A stretch of DNA of 64,000 bases from Rheinheimera nanhaiensis E407-8 (GCF_000296695.1 NZ_BAFK01000018.1:1-64000); one strand, 5' to 3'; counted from the first letter of the stretch, positions 1 to 10,337 are shown. Made by a program: numbers and translations. The notes: generated by a model not told the origin, from the sequence alone.

Positions 1-27
1 TGCCGCCAGTAGTGGTTAATTGTTAGC

Positions 28-63
28 AAAAAAAAGACGCGCTGTCAGGATGACAACAGCGCG
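28..63 (-). terminator. Rho-independent terminator after the YggN-like gene
   Basis: An 8-bp stem (CGCGCTGT at 38-45 with ACAGCGCG at 56-63) closes a 10-nt loop. On the minus strand it is followed by a run of T (A run at 28-35 on the plus strand). It lies about 75 bases beyond the stop of the minus-strand gene ending at 140, in the right place and orientation to end its transcript. Confidence 0.75.
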
Positions 64-139
64 CCAAAGTGGAGCCGGGGAGGCAATACAAACAACTACA
101 CACTGCGACTTAGCTAACACGACGCTACTGGCTGAGCTG

Positions 140-943
140 TTAGTTGAACGCCGTAGTGTTGTAACTTACGTCAAATAAATCATAGGCTTGCATTTGTGGC
201 AGCGCCTGTTGGATCTGGTTTTCCAGCAGGTCCAGTTGCTGCAGGTTGGCGCACATGCTGTCACCACGTTGTTCCAGTGCCTGCGCCTGTATGTCCATAC
301 GGGCTTCTAAATCTTCACCAAAGCGCTCCATACGCTGGCCAAAGGCCTCCATCCGCTGCTCAAAGGTGCCCTCGCCGCTGGCCATCGCCTTGCCGATGAT
401 CGTAAAAATACTGCCCATCGAACTGGTCACCGCCTGTTCAATCGCTTGTTCAAACTCCGGGCCAAACGCCTGATCGATAGTGTCAAAGCGGCTGCCATAG
501 ACATTAATGGTATCGCCACTGCGCTCCACCACGCCGGCGCTGGTGCTGCGGATCTTATCCAGCGCCTGCTGCAGGGCCGGGTGATTATCCAGCGTTTCAC
601 CGGTTAATTCGCTCAGCACAGCGTTCACTGCATCGGCCGCCAGCACCAGTGCATCTTCTACCAGCGCAACCGTTTCCAGAGTTTGCGTGCGGATACCGGC
701 CTGATAATCACGCAGTAAAGCTTGGGTGTCGGCATCAGTGTCTACCGCCTTGCCCTGCAGCCACAGCTGGCCGTTATCGTTAATGCGCCACAATTCCGTA
801 CCTTGGTGCTGCAGCGCCACCTGCTGGCTGCTGATGGTTAAATCTTTATCAAAATTAATGTTGCAGCTTTGGCTGTCATGCGCCATCACCGCAGTGCTCA
901 GGCTGGTTAACACAAAACCGCTGGCGATCATTAAGCTTTTCAT
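140..943 (-). CDS. YggN-like secreted protein (DUF2884 family)
   Basis: 267 residues. An N-terminal signal peptide (about residues 1-21, ending AVMA before HDSQSC) directs it to the periplasm. The rest resembles the DUF2884/YggN family: an early CNI motif, a short beta-rich region (LWRIND..GQLWLQG) and a long acidic, helical C-terminal half rich in Glu and Gln. An AAAGGAC ribosome site lies about 8 bases before the ATG. The molecular function of the family is unknown. It is transcribed away from cysJ and followed by its own terminator, so it appears to be a single-gene unit. Confidence 0.7.
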   Translation of the reverse strand: MKSLMIASGFVLTSLSTAVMAHDSQSCNINFDKDLTISSQQVALQHQGTELWRINDNGQLWLQGKAVDTDADTQALLRDYQAGIRTQTLETVALVEDALVLAADAVNAVLSELTGETLDNHPALQQALDKIRSTSAGVVERSGDTINVYGSRFDTIDQAFGPEFEQAIEQAVTSSMGSIFTIIGKAMASGEGTFEQRMEAFGQRMERFGEDLEARMDIQAQALEQRGDSMCANLQQLDLLENQIQQALPQMQAYDLFDVSYNTTAFN

Positions 944-1239
944 CGTGGTTGTCCTTTTGGCATGAGTCTGTTGATTACCGCATTAGCATTACAAGCTTAA
1001 TGCCAAAATTTAAGTCGATGTTATTTATGGAAAAGTTTACACAGGCATAAAAAATAAATTTTTCAGGTTAGTCAATTTAACTACTTTTTAGCCATTTTAG
1101 TGCTAGAGGCTAACGACAGCGGTAGCGGTTAACCGGGCTTTTTAATTACTTATTGGAATAAAGAAGAGATTTCCATTCTTTTACCGGCATACATATAGAT
1201 GGCTAAAATGCCCACAATTATAGTGTGGCAGGATCTATT
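944..1239. promoter_or_regulatory. Divergent intergenic region between the YggN-like gene and cysJ
   Basis: About 296 bases with no plausible gene. It is clearly more AT-rich than its flanks (runs such as TTATTTATGG and AAAAAATAAATTTTTC around 1020-1060) and separates divergent genes, so it should hold both promoters. Activation of cysJIH by CysB is expected from enteric bacteria, but CysB sites are too degenerate for me to place one. Confidence 0.4.
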
Positions 1240-3054
1240 ATGCTTTTATCTTCGTTGGTGGCGCAGGCCAGTCCGTTATCCGAGCAGCAGGTGCAACAGC
1301 TGCAGGGCTTAGTTAGCCAGTTAAACCCTATTCAGCAAGCCTGGGTCAGTGGTTATCTGGCCGCCAGTGCCCAGCTTGCAGGCCAGGTCGCCGGCCAGGT
1401 GGCCCCCGCTGCGGCGCAGGCTAATGCCGGCCTGACCATTTTATTTGGCTCGCAAACCGGTAATGCCCGTCATGTTGCCGAGGTGCTGGCCAAGCAGGCG
1501 CAAGGTAAAGGCATCGTCGCCAAAGTAGTGGATATGGCCGAGTACAAAACCAGCCAGCTGAAAAACGAGCAATATCTGGTTATTGTTACCTCAACCTACG
1601 GCGAAGGTGAACCGCCGGAAAATGCTATAGGCCTATATAACTTTTTATTCAGTAAAAAAGCGCCCAAGCTTAACGGCTTAAAATATGCGGTGCTGGGGCT
1701 GGGTGATACCAGCTATGAGTTTTTCTGTAAAACCGCACAAGACTTTGATCAGCGTTTAGCCGAACTGGGCGCCACCCCGGTACAAGCCCGGGCCGATTTA
1801 GATGTTGATTATCAGGCGCAGGCCGATAGCTGGAGCGGCGAAGTTATTGCCAAGCTAGAACCTGAGCTAAAAGCTGCTACGGCGCCGTCAGCCCAGGTCA
1901 TAGCCTGGCCAGGTAGTGACGCCACAGCAGGTGCAGCCAGCCAGTACACTAAGCAAAACCCCTTTGCCGCAGAGCTGTACACTAACCAGAAAATCACCGG
2001 CCGCGATTCAACCAAAGATGTGCGCCATATCGAAATTTCACTGGCCGGCTCTGGCTTAAGCTATCAGCCGGGCGATGCGCTGGGCGTATATTTCTCTAAT
2101 GATGTAGCTTTGGTACGTGAACTGTTGTTGCTTACGGCGATTGCCCGCGATACGCCGGTACAACTGGCAGGTGAAACCCTGACCATTGAACAGGCACTCA
2201 CTGATACGTTGGAACTGACGCAGTCGTACCCCGCCTTTGTCGAAAAATACGCCGCCGCTACCGGCAATACTGCTTTGGCTGAATTGGCGGCAGACAAAGC
2301 GGCACTACGGGCCTATCTAAGCGAACGGCAAATTATTGATATCGTGCGGGAGCACCCGGGCCTGTTAAGCGCCCAGCAACTGGCTGACGCGCTGCGTAAA
2401 CAGCAGCCACGGCTGTATTCTATCGCCTCATCACAAGCCGAAGTGGAAGACGAAGTACATTTAACTGTCGGCGTGGTGCGTTACGACGCTTACGGCCAGC
2501 CACATTTGGGCGGCGCGTCGGGCTTTTTGGCCGAGCGGTTAGCCGAAGGCGATAAGGTAAAAGTATTTGTTGAGCAGAATAATAACTTCCGCCTGCCACA
2601 GAATGATGACACACCGGTGATTATGATTGGACCCGGTACCGGTATAGCGCCGTTTCGCGCCTTTTTGCAGGAACGAGACGCCCGTGGCGCCAGCGGTAAA
2701 AACTGGCTGTTTTTTGGCAACCCGCACTTTACCCAGGATTTCCTCTACCAGCTGGAGCTACAAAATTACTTAAAGCGCGGTGTATTAACTAAGCTTAATG
2801 TGGCCTTTAGCCGCGATCAGGCGCAAAAAGTCTATGTGCAGGACAAACTGCGCGCGCACGGTAGCGAGCTATGGCAATGGCTTGAGGACGGTGCCCATCT
2901 GTATATTTGTGGTGACGCTAACCGTATGGCCAAAGACGTGCAACAGGCGCTTATCGATATCGTGCAGCAATACGGCGGCAAAACTGCCGAGCAAGCGCAA
3001 ACCTATTTAGATGAATTACGTGTCGCCAAACGTTATCAGAAGGATGTGTATTAA
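1240..3054 (+). CDS. cysJ: Assimilatory sulfite reductase (NADPH) flavoprotein alpha subunit
   Basis: CysJ carries electrons from NADPH via FAD and FMN to the CysI hemoprotein, which reduces sulfite to sulfide. Visible domains: a short N-terminal segment ending in the family-typical AWVSGYL, a flavodoxin-type FMN domain ([35 protein letters not shown]), an FAD-binding connector (RLYSIASS) and the NADPH-binding C-terminus ([12 protein letters not shown], ending KRYQKDVY). Length (604 residues) is close to E. coli CysJ. ATG 1240 is chosen because AGGA sits about 6 bases upstream; a GTG at 1225 would add five residues. The stop overlaps the cysI start (TAATG), indicating coupling. Confidence 0.96.
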   Translation: MLLSSLVAQASPLSEQQVQQLQGLVSQLNPIQQAWVSGYLAASAQLAGQVAGQVAPAAAQANAGLTILFGSQTGNARHVAEVLAKQAQGKGIVAKVVDMAEYKTSQLKNEQYLVIVTSTYGEGEPPENAIGLYNFLFSKKAPKLNGLKYAVLGLGDTSYEFFCKTAQDFDQRLAELGATPVQARADLDVDYQAQADSWSGEVIAKLEPELKAATAPSAQVIAWPGSDATAGAASQYTKQNPFAAELYTNQKITGRDSTKDVRHIEISLAGSGLSYQPGDALGVYFSNDVALVRELLLLTAIARDTPVQLAGETLTIEQALTDTLELTQSYPAFVEKYAAATGNTALAELAADKAALRAYLSERQIIDIVREHPGLLSAQQLADALRKQQPRLYSIASSQAEVEDEVHLTVGVVRYDAYGQPHLGGASGFLAERLAEGDKVKVFVEQNNNFRLPQNDDTPVIMIGPGTGIAPFRAFLQERDARGASGKNWLFFGNPHFTQDFLYQLELQNYLKRGVLTKLNVAFSRDQAQKVYVQDKLRAHGSELWQWLEDGAHLYICGDANRMAKDVQQALIDIVQQYGGKTAEQAQTYLDELRVAKRYQKDVY

Positions 3055-4772
3055 TGAGCCAGTATACAATTAAACCAGAGCTAGTCGCACCGGGCGCACT
3101 GTCTGATAACGAGCGCTTAAAAGCAGACGGCGACCATTTACGTGGCACTATCGCTTCTGACCTGAAAGATGACATCACCGGCGGCTTTAACGGTGATAAT
3201 TTTATGCTGATCCGCTTTCACGGTATGTATCAGCAGGATGACCGCGATATCCGCGCCGAGCGTACCGCGCAAAAGCTGGAGCCGCTGCATAATGTGATGC
3301 TGCGCGCCCGCATGCCGGGCGGCATTATTACACCGCAGCAGTGGCTGGCGATTGATAAGTTTGCTGCCGACAGCACACTGTATGGCAGTATCCGCTTAAC
3401 CACGCGGCAGACGTTTCAGTTTCATGGCGTGCTAAAGCCGAACATTAAACCGATGCACCAGTTTTTACACAGTATCGGTATCGACTCTATCGCCACCGCC
3501 GGTGATGTTAACCGCAACGTGCTATGCACCTCAAACCCGGTCGAGTCTGAGCTGCACCAGCAGGCATACCAATGGGCAGCGAAAATCAGTGAGCATTTAC
3601 TGCCAAAAACCCGCGCCTATGCCGAAATCTGGCTGGATGAAGAAAAAATTGAAACCACGGAAGTGGAGCCCATTTTAGGTGATACCTATCTGCCGCGTAA
3701 GTTTAAAACGGCTGTAGTGATCCCACCGCATAACGATATTGATGTGCATGCCAATGATTTAAGCTTTGTCGCAGTTGCCGAAAACGGCCAGCTGGTGGGC
3801 TTTAACGTACTAGTGGGTGCTGGCCTGGCCATGACCTGGGGCGATACCGCTACCTACCCGCGGATGGCGGATGACTTAGGCTTTATCCCGCTCGAGCATA
3901 CATTAACAGTGGCCGAGCACGTGGTAACGGTGCAGCGCGATTACGGCAACCGCTCCAACCGTAAAAATGCCAAAACCAAGTACACCATTGACCGCATTGG
4001 CCTGGATGCGTTTCGCGCTGAAGTGGAAGCACGCACCGGCGTGGCGTTTGCACCGGTACGGCCTTACCAGTTTACCAGCCGTGGCGATCGGATTGGCTGG
4101 GTCGAAGGTATCGACGGTAAACAGCATTTAACGCTGTTTATTGAAAACGGCCGTATTCTGGATTTCCCCGGCAAGCCGTTAAAAACCGGCCTGGCCAAAA
4201 TTGCTGCTATTCATCAGGGCGATTTACGCATGACGGCGAACCAGAACCTGATCATTGCCGGTGTGCCCGCCGCGCAAAAAGCCGACATTGAAGCCCTGGC
4301 CCGTGCCCATGGTTTAATTGATGACAGCCACAGCGAGCAGCGCAAAAATTCGATGGCCTGCGTGTCTTTCCCGACCTGCCCGCTGGCGATGGCAGAAGCC
4401 GAGCGTTATCTGCCGGAACTGGTAACTAAAACTGAAGCCTTGCTAAGCAAGCACGCCATAGCTGACGAACACATAGTACTGCGCGTGACCGGCTGCCCGA
4501 ATGGCTGTGGCCGCGCCATGTTGGCGGAAGTTGGCCTGGTCGGCCGTGGGCCGGGTAAATATAACCTGTATTTAGGCGGTAACCGTGAGGGTACCCGTAT
4601 TCCACGCCTGCTGCTGGATAACGTCGGTGAAGCCGACATTTTAGCCACCCTGGATGGCTTAATTGGCCGCTGGGCCACAGAGCGTAATGCCGATGAAGGT
4701 TTTGGTGATTTTGTTATAAGGGCCGGTGTGGTTAAACCGGTAGTGGTGCCAAAAGATGACTTCCACAGCTAA
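3054..4772 (+). CDS. cysI: Assimilatory sulfite reductase (NADPH) hemoprotein beta subunit
   Basis: Catalytic subunit that reduces sulfite to sulfide by six electrons on a siroheme-4Fe4S centre. The four cluster cysteines are visible in two pairs: [11 protein letters not shown] and, about 40 residues later, TGCPNGCGR. Siroheme/sulfite-binding basic regions ([19 protein letters not shown]) are also present. At 572 residues it matches E. coli CysI. It overlaps cysJ by one base and cysH by 17 bases, so the three form one translationally coupled operon; siroheme would come from cysG at 10.3 kb. Confidence 0.97.
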   Translation: MSQYTIKPELVAPGALSDNERLKADGDHLRGTIASDLKDDITGGFNGDNFMLIRFHGMYQQDDRDIRAERTAQKLEPLHNVMLRARMPGGIITPQQWLAIDKFAADSTLYGSIRLTTRQTFQFHGVLKPNIKPMHQFLHSIGIDSIATAGDVNRNVLCTSNPVESELHQQAYQWAAKISEHLLPKTRAYAEIWLDEEKIETTEVEPILGDTYLPRKFKTAVVIPPHNDIDVHANDLSFVAVAENGQLVGFNVLVGAGLAMTWGDTATYPRMADDLGFIPLEHTLTVAEHVVTVQRDYGNRSNRKNAKTKYTIDRIGLDAFRAEVEARTGVAFAPVRPYQFTSRGDRIGWVEGIDGKQHLTLFIENGRILDFPGKPLKTGLAKIAAIHQGDLRMTANQNLIIAGVPAAQKADIEALARAHGLIDDSHSEQRKNSMACVSFPTCPLAMAEAERYLPELVTKTEALLSKHAIADEHIVLRVTGCPNGCGRAMLAEVGLVGRGPGKYNLYLGGNREGTRIPRLLLDNVGEADILATLDGLIGRWATERNADEGFGDFVIRAGVVKPVVVPKDDFHS

Positions 4773-5517
4773 AATCGCCCACACCGATTATCGCAACATT
4801 CTGCAGCAGGATGCCGCTACCCAGCAGCGCTGGCTGGCGGAGATTAATCACCTGCTGACACCGCTAAGCGCGGCTGAGCGGGTGCGCTGGGCGCTTACCA
4901 ACCTGCCACAAACCCCGATGCTAAGCTCAAGCTTTGGCATTCAGGCGGCGGTGATGCTGCATCTGGTGACACGCCAGCAGCCGGATATCCCGGTAGTGTT
5001 AACCGATACCGGTTATTTGTTCCCGGAAACCTATCAGTTTATTGATCAGTTAACCGGGCAGTTAAAGCTGAACCTGAAGGTGTACCGCGCAGAGTTGAGC
5101 CCAGCCTGGCAGGAAGCCCGTTTTGGTAAATTATGGCAAAGCGCCGAGGGCATTAAGCAGTACAACCAGCTAAATAAAGTAGAGCCGATGCAGCGCGCGC
5201 TGCAGGAACTTAAGGTTGGCAGCTGGTTTACCGGCTTGCGCCGCAGCCAGAGCAGCACCCGCGCCGATAAAGATATTGTCGAAATTAGCCGTGGCGTGGT
5301 GAAAATTCAGCCGATTATCGACTGGAGCAATAAGGCCGTGTTTTATTACTTAAAAGAGCACGGCTTAAGTTACCACCCGCTGTGGGAGCAGGGTTATGTC
5401 TCAGTGGGTGACACCCACTCTACCCGCAAATTAGAGTTAGGCATGAGCGAAGAAGACACCCGCTTTAACGGCTTTGGCCGCGAGTGTGGCCTGCATATTG
5501 ACGGTGATGGCATTTAG
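4756..5517 (+). CDS. cysH: Phosphoadenosine phosphosulfate reductase
   Basis: Reduces PAPS to sulfite and PAP using thioredoxin. The N-type ATPase/PP-loop fold is visible ([29 protein letters not shown]), followed by [13 protein letters not shown] and the C-terminal catalytic ECGLH that closes the protein. It lacks the extra CC..C pairs of iron-sulfur APS reductases, which supports PAPS as substrate and agrees with the presence of cysC. 253 residues. The ATG lies inside the end of cysI (17-base overlap). Confidence 0.96.
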   Translation: MTSTAKIAHTDYRNILQQDAATQQRWLAEINHLLTPLSAAERVRWALTNLPQTPMLSSSFGIQAAVMLHLVTRQQPDIPVVLTDTGYLFPETYQFIDQLTGQLKLNLKVYRAELSPAWQEARFGKLWQSAEGIKQYNQLNKVEPMQRALQELKVGSWFTGLRRSQSSTRADKDIVEISRGVVKIQPIIDWSNKAVFYYLKEHGLSYHPLWEQGYVSVGDTHSTRKLELGMSEEDTRFNGFGRECGLHIDGDGI

Positions 5518-5525
5518 CCATCACC
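5503..5525 (+). terminator. Hairpin overlapping the cysH stop codon
   Basis: A perfect 9-bp stem (GGTGATGGC / GCCATCACC) with a 5-nt ATTTA loop spans the cysH stop codon. There is no clean T run behind it, so it may stabilise or partly terminate the cysJIH mRNA rather than act as a classical terminator. Confidence 0.4.
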
Positions 5526-5582
5526 AAATCCTTTAAATAAAGCAATTTTTAGAACTCTCTCCGCTCCTATTTAAAATCATGA

Positions 5583-5945
5583 TTACTGGAATGTTTCCAA
5601 TAATGCGATGGCTTTACTCTGATATTTTATACACTCCTGCAAACTTATAACGTCTGGACGAGTGTTATCAGGAAAAGGTTGGGCATCTTCTACATAGAGA
5701 TCCTCTAGAAACTGCATCATTCCAGCATTTAATTGTGACTCGGCGTTATTAGATCTCTTGCTCGCAACAAACAATTTTTCCGCAAGAACAATCGATACAG
5801 CTTTTTGCTCATCAGTTAATGTTTTTGTCGTTGTTGAGCACATTGTCAAGCCGCCACTTATCAGCCCCGCGTCGAACCACGGATCTGCTTTTGCTCGAGG
5901 AATACATAACAATACCAATAGCCACAAACAAGACTTAACGTACAC
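5583..5945 (-). CDS. Small secreted protein of unknown function
   Basis: About 120 residues from a GTG at 5945, preceded by GGGAG at good distance; a TTG at 5963 would add six residues. The N-terminus (KSCLWLLVLLCIPRAKADPW) is a signal peptide with probable cleavage after AKA. The mature part has two cysteines (LTMCSTT and LQECIKY) that could form a periplasmic disulfide; it looks helical. I recognise no family. It is the last gene of a three-gene minus-strand operon and overlaps the gene before it by about 11 bases. It may act with the two membrane proteins upstream, but nothing in the sequence says how. Confidence 0.6.
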   Translation of the reverse strand: MYVKSCLWLLVLLCIPRAKADPWFDAGLISGGLTMCSTTTKTLTDEQKAVSIVLAEKLFVASKRSNNAESQLNAGMMQFLEDLYVEDAQPFPDNTRPDVISLQECIKYQSKAIALLETFQ

Positions 5946-6210
5946 TTCGCCAAACTCCCACAATTAACAGAACAGCGTGAACTAAAAAAAGTAACAACAG
6001 TGTAAGATCGACCGGCCATGGCAAATCAATTTGCAAAACATGTAGTAGGGAAACGGTTGCCCACCAAAACAACAGCGCCGCCGATACGGCGTAGGGAGCG
6101 AGCGTCAAAGGGTTAAAAACTTTGTCACGGCATAACAGAATTATTGCTGCCGCAAAAAACCAAGATGCGGCAACTAAAGATACCAAACCCCAAATCGCAT
6201 AACTGAGCAT
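5935..6210 (-). CDS. Small membrane protein with three predicted helices, unknown function
   Basis: 91 residues from ATG 6210, which overlaps the upstream stop codon (TGATG). Nearly the whole chain is hydrophobic: about residues 3-27, 36-58 and 67-88 form membrane segments, with short polar turns (CRDKVFNP, QIDLPWP). The C-terminus ends VWRSVR, suggesting a cytoplasmic positive end. No family recognised. Stop/start overlaps on both sides imply co-translation with its neighbours and possibly complex formation with them. Confidence 0.6.
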   Translation of the reverse strand: MLSYAIWGLVSLVAASWFFAAAIILLCRDKVFNPLTLAPYAVSAALLFWWATVSLLHVLQIDLPWPVDLTLLLLFLVHAVLLIVGVWRSVR

Positions 6211-6857
6211 CACATGGCTTCCATGTCCAATAAGCCACGAAGTATAAGCTCTTTCTTCGCATTTTTTGCATTAGTGGTAGTTGTAGCGAGTAATACCGAC
6301 GCGAACACGGTTACCACAGCCGCAGAAAAAGCAGCATTTTTTATACTTGATTGAGCAGCGTTAGATGTCGAGGCAATTTCTTTTGTAAGCGAATAATTTG
6401 TAGCTGACGCAGCTACCGATTTTACGCCATCCAATGCGCCATTTTTATACAAACTAAGTACAAACCCAGCTAAACCTGAAGCGGTAAGTAGCCCTTTCAG
6501 GTCATACCCAATGTAACTTAATGCAGAACTCGCTTCGTCATTGAGGCTGAAATGATTCCTTAGCTCTTCGTCGGTCAAGCTCCAGCAAAACCAGTACGGG
6601 TTGACTGAAAGAAATCCAATAATGCCGTATAAATGAGAGAAAAGCGGTCCATCGATATCTTTTAACTGCAACACACTAGCATTGATCCTTTGTTTGTCAT
6701 GATGATGCAGGCAGCGATAAGTAACGATTCCAGTAAGGATATACATTGCATTGTCCAGCTTTTCCAACTGGTTACTGAATTTGTTCAGTTCCATCAGTTT
6801 AATCAAAAACTTGAGTGGGTTTTGCTTGTATTGGTGATGTACGTAACTAGATTGCAT
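6210..6857 (-). CDS. Membrane-associated protein of unknown function
   Basis: 215 residues from ATG 6857, chosen over an upstream start at 6929 because GGGAG lies 7 bases before it. The N-terminal half is soluble-looking and rich in His, Lys and Asn (VHHQYKQN, LHHHDKQR). The C-terminal half has two hydrophobic stretches with small residues (GLLTASGLAGFVLSLY and AAFSAAVVTVFASVLLAT) separated by a Ser/Ala/Thr-rich linker, followed by a Lys-rich tail. This could be a membrane-anchored or pore-like protein; no family recognised. First gene of a three-gene operon; the AT-rich 6858-7090 stretch upstream should contain its promoter. Confidence 0.6.
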   Translation of the reverse strand: MQSSYVHHQYKQNPLKFLIKLMELNKFSNQLEKLDNAMYILTGIVTYRCLHHHDKQRINASVLQLKDIDGPLFSHLYGIIGFLSVNPYWFCWSLTDEELRNHFSLNDEASSALSYIGYDLKGLLTASGLAGFVLSLYKNGALDGVKSVAASATNYSLTKEIASTSNAAQSSIKNAAFSAAVVTVFASVLLATTTTNAKNAKKELILRGLLDMEAM

Positions 6858-7090
6858 CTTCAATCTCCCTATGTTTAGTTGCGATAAATCTCTCGTTACT
6901 AGTAGGGGAAAATACCATAAAGCAAACAATATTTAAATTATCATTAACAATTTTGCTTAAATGTTAAGTGTAGAACGGCCAAGGGCATCAGAAAGAGAAG
7001 TTGATGTATCAGGGCTACATTCACGACCGATTATGTTACAGCGGGAGTCCTCTCCGCTGATGGACAGTGATGGTATTCAGCCCACTTTAA

Positions 7091-7207
7091 TCGGATAAAA
7101 CCATTGAGCATGCCGTCAATCTTCAGGGGTTGTCGGTCAAAGCCGACGCCGATGACGCCTATCAGCAGCTGGCTGAGCGCTACCTGAGTCGCGCGAAAAC
7201 CGATTAA
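7091..7207 (+). pseudogene. Possible 3' remnant of a lost gene
   Basis: An open frame of 38 codons without a start reads SDKTIEHAV...DAYQQLAERYLSRAKTD and ends in TAA at 7205-7207. It has normal-looking amino-acid composition and much higher GC than the AT-rich sequence before it, as expected for the tail of a gene whose front was lost. A stop codon lies directly upstream in frame. It meets the META lipoprotein gene tail-to-tail with a 4-base overlap. Family not identified. Confidence 0.35.
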
Positions 7208-7584
7208 GGCTGAGCGACGAAACGGTACTCAGTGTCATCTTTGCGCAATACCAACACCTTATCTTCCACGCTCAGCGCCGGTTTGTTTTGCAAAAACTGC
7301 ATAAAGGCCTGCTCGCGCGCCATGGCTTGCTCACTGCACGCCATCATGGTGCCGGCCAGTTGAGAAACCACTAACACGCCCTTATCTACACTGAAGCCGC
7401 CCATGGCGCGGTTGCAGCCGGTAAAGCCACTTAGCCTGTCCTGCTCAAATTGCAGGCTAAGCGCTTTGTCGCCCTCGGCCGGGTTAAGCTGTAAGTACTG
7501 GCCACTGGGCAGTGCTGCCGGCTGACAGGCAACAAGGGTAAGGGCTGCGCCCAACAGCGTCGCACGGCGGATTAAGGTGATCAT
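7204..7584 (-). CDS. META-domain (HslJ-like) lipoprotein
   Basis: 126 residues from ATG 7584, with GGAG about 6 bases upstream; a start at 7671 would place the signal sequence internally and is unlikely. The N-terminus (RRATLLGAALTLVAC) is a lipoprotein signal with LVAC lipobox, so the protein should be lipid-anchored. The rest matches the META/HslJ fold: LQFEQDRLSGFTGCNRAMGGF, TMMACSEQAMAREQAFM and a terminal YRFV strand. Related proteins are linked with heat-shock or novobiocin resistance phenotypes, but the mechanism is unclear. Confidence 0.8.
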   Translation of the reverse strand: MITLIRRATLLGAALTLVACQPAALPSGQYLQLNPAEGDKALSLQFEQDRLSGFTGCNRAMGGFSVDKGVLVVSQLAGTMMACSEQAMAREQAFMQFLQNKPALSVEDKVLVLRKDDTEYRFVAQP

Positions 7585-7780
7585 AGAAACTCCTGCTAGG
7601 TAAAAGGACGGATGATGATGCCTGAGTATAGCTAAGTGCCGGCTGAACAACTGTGATAAAGTTTTAATCATAAAAATTGATTAAAGTAATTTGTTTTATT
7701 CGTTTTGACAAAGCATGCTGAAGCGTTACACTGCTCAGCGTTGAAACATGAACTGTTAACTCACACAAAGGAGCAAGACT

Positions 7781-8347
7781 ATGTCTTCTATTATCAATAC
7801 TAAAGTTAAGCCATTTAAAGCGACTGCGTTCCATCAGGGTAAGTTTGTTCCTGTTTCAGATCAGGATTTACTGGGCAAATGGTCTGTTGTGGTGTTTTAT
7901 CCAGCAGACTTCACGTTCGTATGCCCTACTGAGCTGGGCGACCTGGCTGATTTCTACGCTAAATTCCAGGAAATCGGTGTAGAAGTATACTCAGTGTCAA
8001 CTGACACCCACTTTACGCACAAAGCCTGGCACGATGCGTCTGACACCATCAAGAAAATCAACTATCCAATGATCGGCGACCCAACTGGCACTATCACCCG
8101 TAACTTCGGTGTGATGATTGAAGAAGAAGGTCTGGCCCTGCGTGGTACTTTCGTGATTAACCCAGAGGGTGAAATCAAAGTCGCTGAAATTCATGACCTG
8201 GGTATCGGCCGCAGCGCAGCTGAACTGTTCCGTAAAGTACAGGCAGCGCAATATGTAGCTAGCCACGACGGCGAAGTATGCCCAGCCAAGTGGACGCCAG
8301 GCGAGAAGACCTTAGCGCCTTCACTGGACCTGGTAGGTAAGATCTAA
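7781..8347 (+). CDS. ahpC: Alkyl hydroperoxide reductase subunit C (typical 2-Cys peroxiredoxin)
   Basis: 188 residues, the usual AhpC length. Peroxidatic cysteine motif [14 protein letters not shown] around residue 47 and resolving cysteine in GEVCPAKW near residue 166. Reduces hydrogen peroxide and organic peroxides and is re-reduced by AhpF, encoded just downstream. An AAGGAG site precedes the ATG. Its codons look highly optimised (GGT, GAA, AAA bias), as expected for an abundant protein. OxyR control is usual for this gene, but I cannot place an operator with confidence. Confidence 0.96.
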   Translation: MSSIINTKVKPFKATAFHQGKFVPVSDQDLLGKWSVVVFYPADFTFVCPTELGDLADFYAKFQEIGVEVYSVSTDTHFTHKAWHDASDTIKKINYPMIGDPTGTITRNFGVMIEEEGLALRGTFVINPEGEIKVAEIHDLGIGRSAAELFRKVQAAQYVASHDGEVCPAKWTPGEKTLAPSLDLVGKI

Positions 8348-8379
8348 CCTTGCTGCAAACTGCAGGCAACTGCAGTGCC

Positions 8380-8471
8380 GGAAGCGGCAAACAGCTCCTG
8401 TCTTAAGAAGCTGTTTCCAGCTTCCCCACTGCGACTTATTGTGTTTGCACGGGCTGGCGTAACGCCAGCCC
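8380..8471 (+). other. Two strong hairpins between ahpC and ahpF
   Basis: Hairpin 1 spans 8380-8425: GGAAGC and AAACAGCT pair with AGCTGTTT and GCTTCC, with a 3/3 internal loop and a 12-nt apical loop. Hairpin 2 spans 8451-8471: GGGCTGGCG, loop TAA, CGCCAGCCC. Neither has a long T run. They probably protect the ahpC mRNA 3' end or attenuate read-through, so that AhpC is made in excess of AhpF. Confidence 0.55.
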
Positions 8472-8526
8472 GCTCCCCTGCGCCTGATATTTTTGCACTA
8501 TCTGAAAAACGTATTACGGAGTGATT

Positions 8527-10071
8527 ATGTTAGATACTAACCTGAAGCAACAATTACACACTTATCTGCAGAACCTGAAAACGCAGGTTGAGCTGGTGGT
8601 ATCTTTAGACGATAGCGCCAAGGCAGCAGAAGTAGACGCACTGGCTAATGATATTGCCAGCCTGTCGGATTTAGTTAGCGTACGCCGTGACGACAGTGCA
8701 GCCAAGCGCACCCCTGCGATGCTGGTACGCTCAGTGGCGAAAGACACCAAAATTACCTTTGCCGGTGTGCCGCTGGGGCACGAATTTACCTCGCTGGTAC
8801 TGGCATTGTTACACTCTGGCGGCCATCCGATAAAAGTGGATGCCGATATTATCGAGCAGATCCGCCAGTTACCCGGCAGCTTCGCCTTTGAGACCTATGT
8901 GTCATTAAGCTGCCAAACCTGCCCGGAAGTGGTGCAGGCGCTGAATATTATGTCAGCAATTAACCCGAACATTACTAACGTGATGATTGACGGTGCCATG
9001 TTCCAGGATGAAGTGGCGGCGAAAAACATCATGGCAGTACCATCGGTGTACTTAAACGGCGAGTTGTTCTCACAAGGCGCTATTACGCTGGAAAAAATCA
9101 TCCAGAAAATCGACGTTAACGCGGAAAAACGTCAGGCTGAAGCACTGAAAAACAAAGCCGACTTCGATGTGTTAGTGGTCGGTGGTGGCCCAGCCGGCGC
9201 AGCTGCCTCTATTTACGCCGCCCGTAAAGGCTTAAACACCGGCATTGTCGCCGAGCGCTTTGGTGGCCAGGTGGCCGATACCGTAGGTATTGAGAACTTT
9301 ATTTCAGTGCAGTACACCGAAGGCCCGAAACTGGTCAACAGCTTAGAAGCGCACGTACGTGAATACGGCGTCGACATTATGAACAACCAGCGCGCGGTAG
9401 CGCTGCGTAAAGACGGCAAAGTACAGCTGGAGCTGCAAAACGGCGCCGTGCTAAACAGCAAAACCGTCATTTTAACGCCGGGTGCGCGCTGGCGGGAAAT
9501 GAACGTACCGGGCGAACAGCAATATCGTGGTAAAGGCGTAGCCTACTGCCCGCACTGTGACGGCCCGCTGTTTAAAGGCAAAAAAGTGGCGGTTATTGGT
9601 GGCGGTAACTCGGGTATTGAAGCCGCCATTGACTTAGCCGGTATTGTCGAGCATGTCACTGTGCTGGAATTTGCCGCCGAGCTGCGCGCCGATGCGGTGC
9701 TGGTGAAAAAAGCCAACTCTATGGGCAATATCACCATCATTACCGAAGCCCAGACCACCGAAGTGATTGGCGATGGCAACAAAGTCACCGGCCTTAACTA
9801 CACCGAGCGTAAAACCGGTGCAGCCAAACAGGTCGAACTGGCCGGTATCTTTGTGCAGATTGGTTTGGTTCCGAACACCGAGTGGTTGCGCGGTGCGGTA
9901 GAGTTGTCACCACGCGGCGAGATCATCGTTGACGAGCGCGGCCAAACCTCAGTACCTGGCGTATTTGCTGCCGGCGATGCCACCACAGCACCGTACAAGC
10001 AAATTATTATCGCCATGGGCTCAGGTGCTAACGCCGCCTTAGGTGCCTTTGACTATATGATCCGTAACTAA
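8527..10071 (+). CDS. ahpF: Alkyl hydroperoxide reductase subunit F (NADH, FAD)
   Basis: 514 residues from ATG 8527, with GGAG five bases upstream (a GTG at 8521 is part of that site). AhpF passes electrons from NADH through FAD and two disulfides to AhpC. The N-terminal double thioredoxin-like domain has CQTCPEV; then an FAD-binding [17 protein letters not shown], the thioredoxin-reductase disulfide CPHCDGPLF, the NADH-binding [15 protein letters not shown] and a closing [10 protein letters not shown]. All redox cysteines of the family are present. It pairs with ahpC upstream. Confidence 0.96.
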   Translation: MLDTNLKQQLHTYLQNLKTQVELVVSLDDSAKAAEVDALANDIASLSDLVSVRRDDSAAKRTPAMLVRSVAKDTKITFAGVPLGHEFTSLVLALLHSGGHPIKVDADIIEQIRQLPGSFAFETYVSLSCQTCPEVVQALNIMSAINPNITNVMIDGAMFQDEVAAKNIMAVPSVYLNGELFSQGAITLEKIIQKIDVNAEKRQAEALKNKADFDVLVVGGGPAGAAASIYAARKGLNTGIVAERFGGQVADTVGIENFISVQYTEGPKLVNSLEAHVREYGVDIMNNQRAVALRKDGKVQLELQNGAVLNSKTVILTPGARWREMNVPGEQQYRGKGVAYCPHCDGPLFKGKKVAVIGGGNSGIEAAIDLAGIVEHVTVLEFAAELRADAVLVKKANSMGNITIITEAQTTEVIGDGNKVTGLNYTERKTGAAKQVELAGIFVQIGLVPNTEWLRGAVELSPRGEIIVDERGQTSVPGVFAAGDATTAPYKQIIIAMGSGANAALGAFDYMIRN

Positions 10072-10156
10072 TCCTTTAGTTAAAACAAGCTCGCGCAGTG
10101 ATCGTTAACAGCGCGAGCTACGTTAACCCTTTTAGCTTCACTCTCTCTGTAGCTTT

Positions 10157-10183
10157 AACGGCAACTTCGGTTGCCGTTTTTTT
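10157..10183 (+). terminator. Rho-independent terminator after ahpF
   Basis: A 9-bp stem AACGGCAAC / GTTGCCGTT with a TTCG tetraloop is followed by a run of T. It lies about 90 bases beyond the ahpF stop and separates ahpCF from the cysG operon. Confidence 0.9.
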
Positions 10184-10337
10184 ATCTCTGATCTGTAGTC
10201 TCTTATTCCAAACTCGCCATTAATTCCTTTTAGTTATATCTGAGCGTAATTAACTATTTTATTAAAGCCATGCAGACGGCTATTCTGCCCAACATAAGCT
10301 AGAGTTAAGTCCCAGTATCTGTGGTGCCGGAGCCGTT

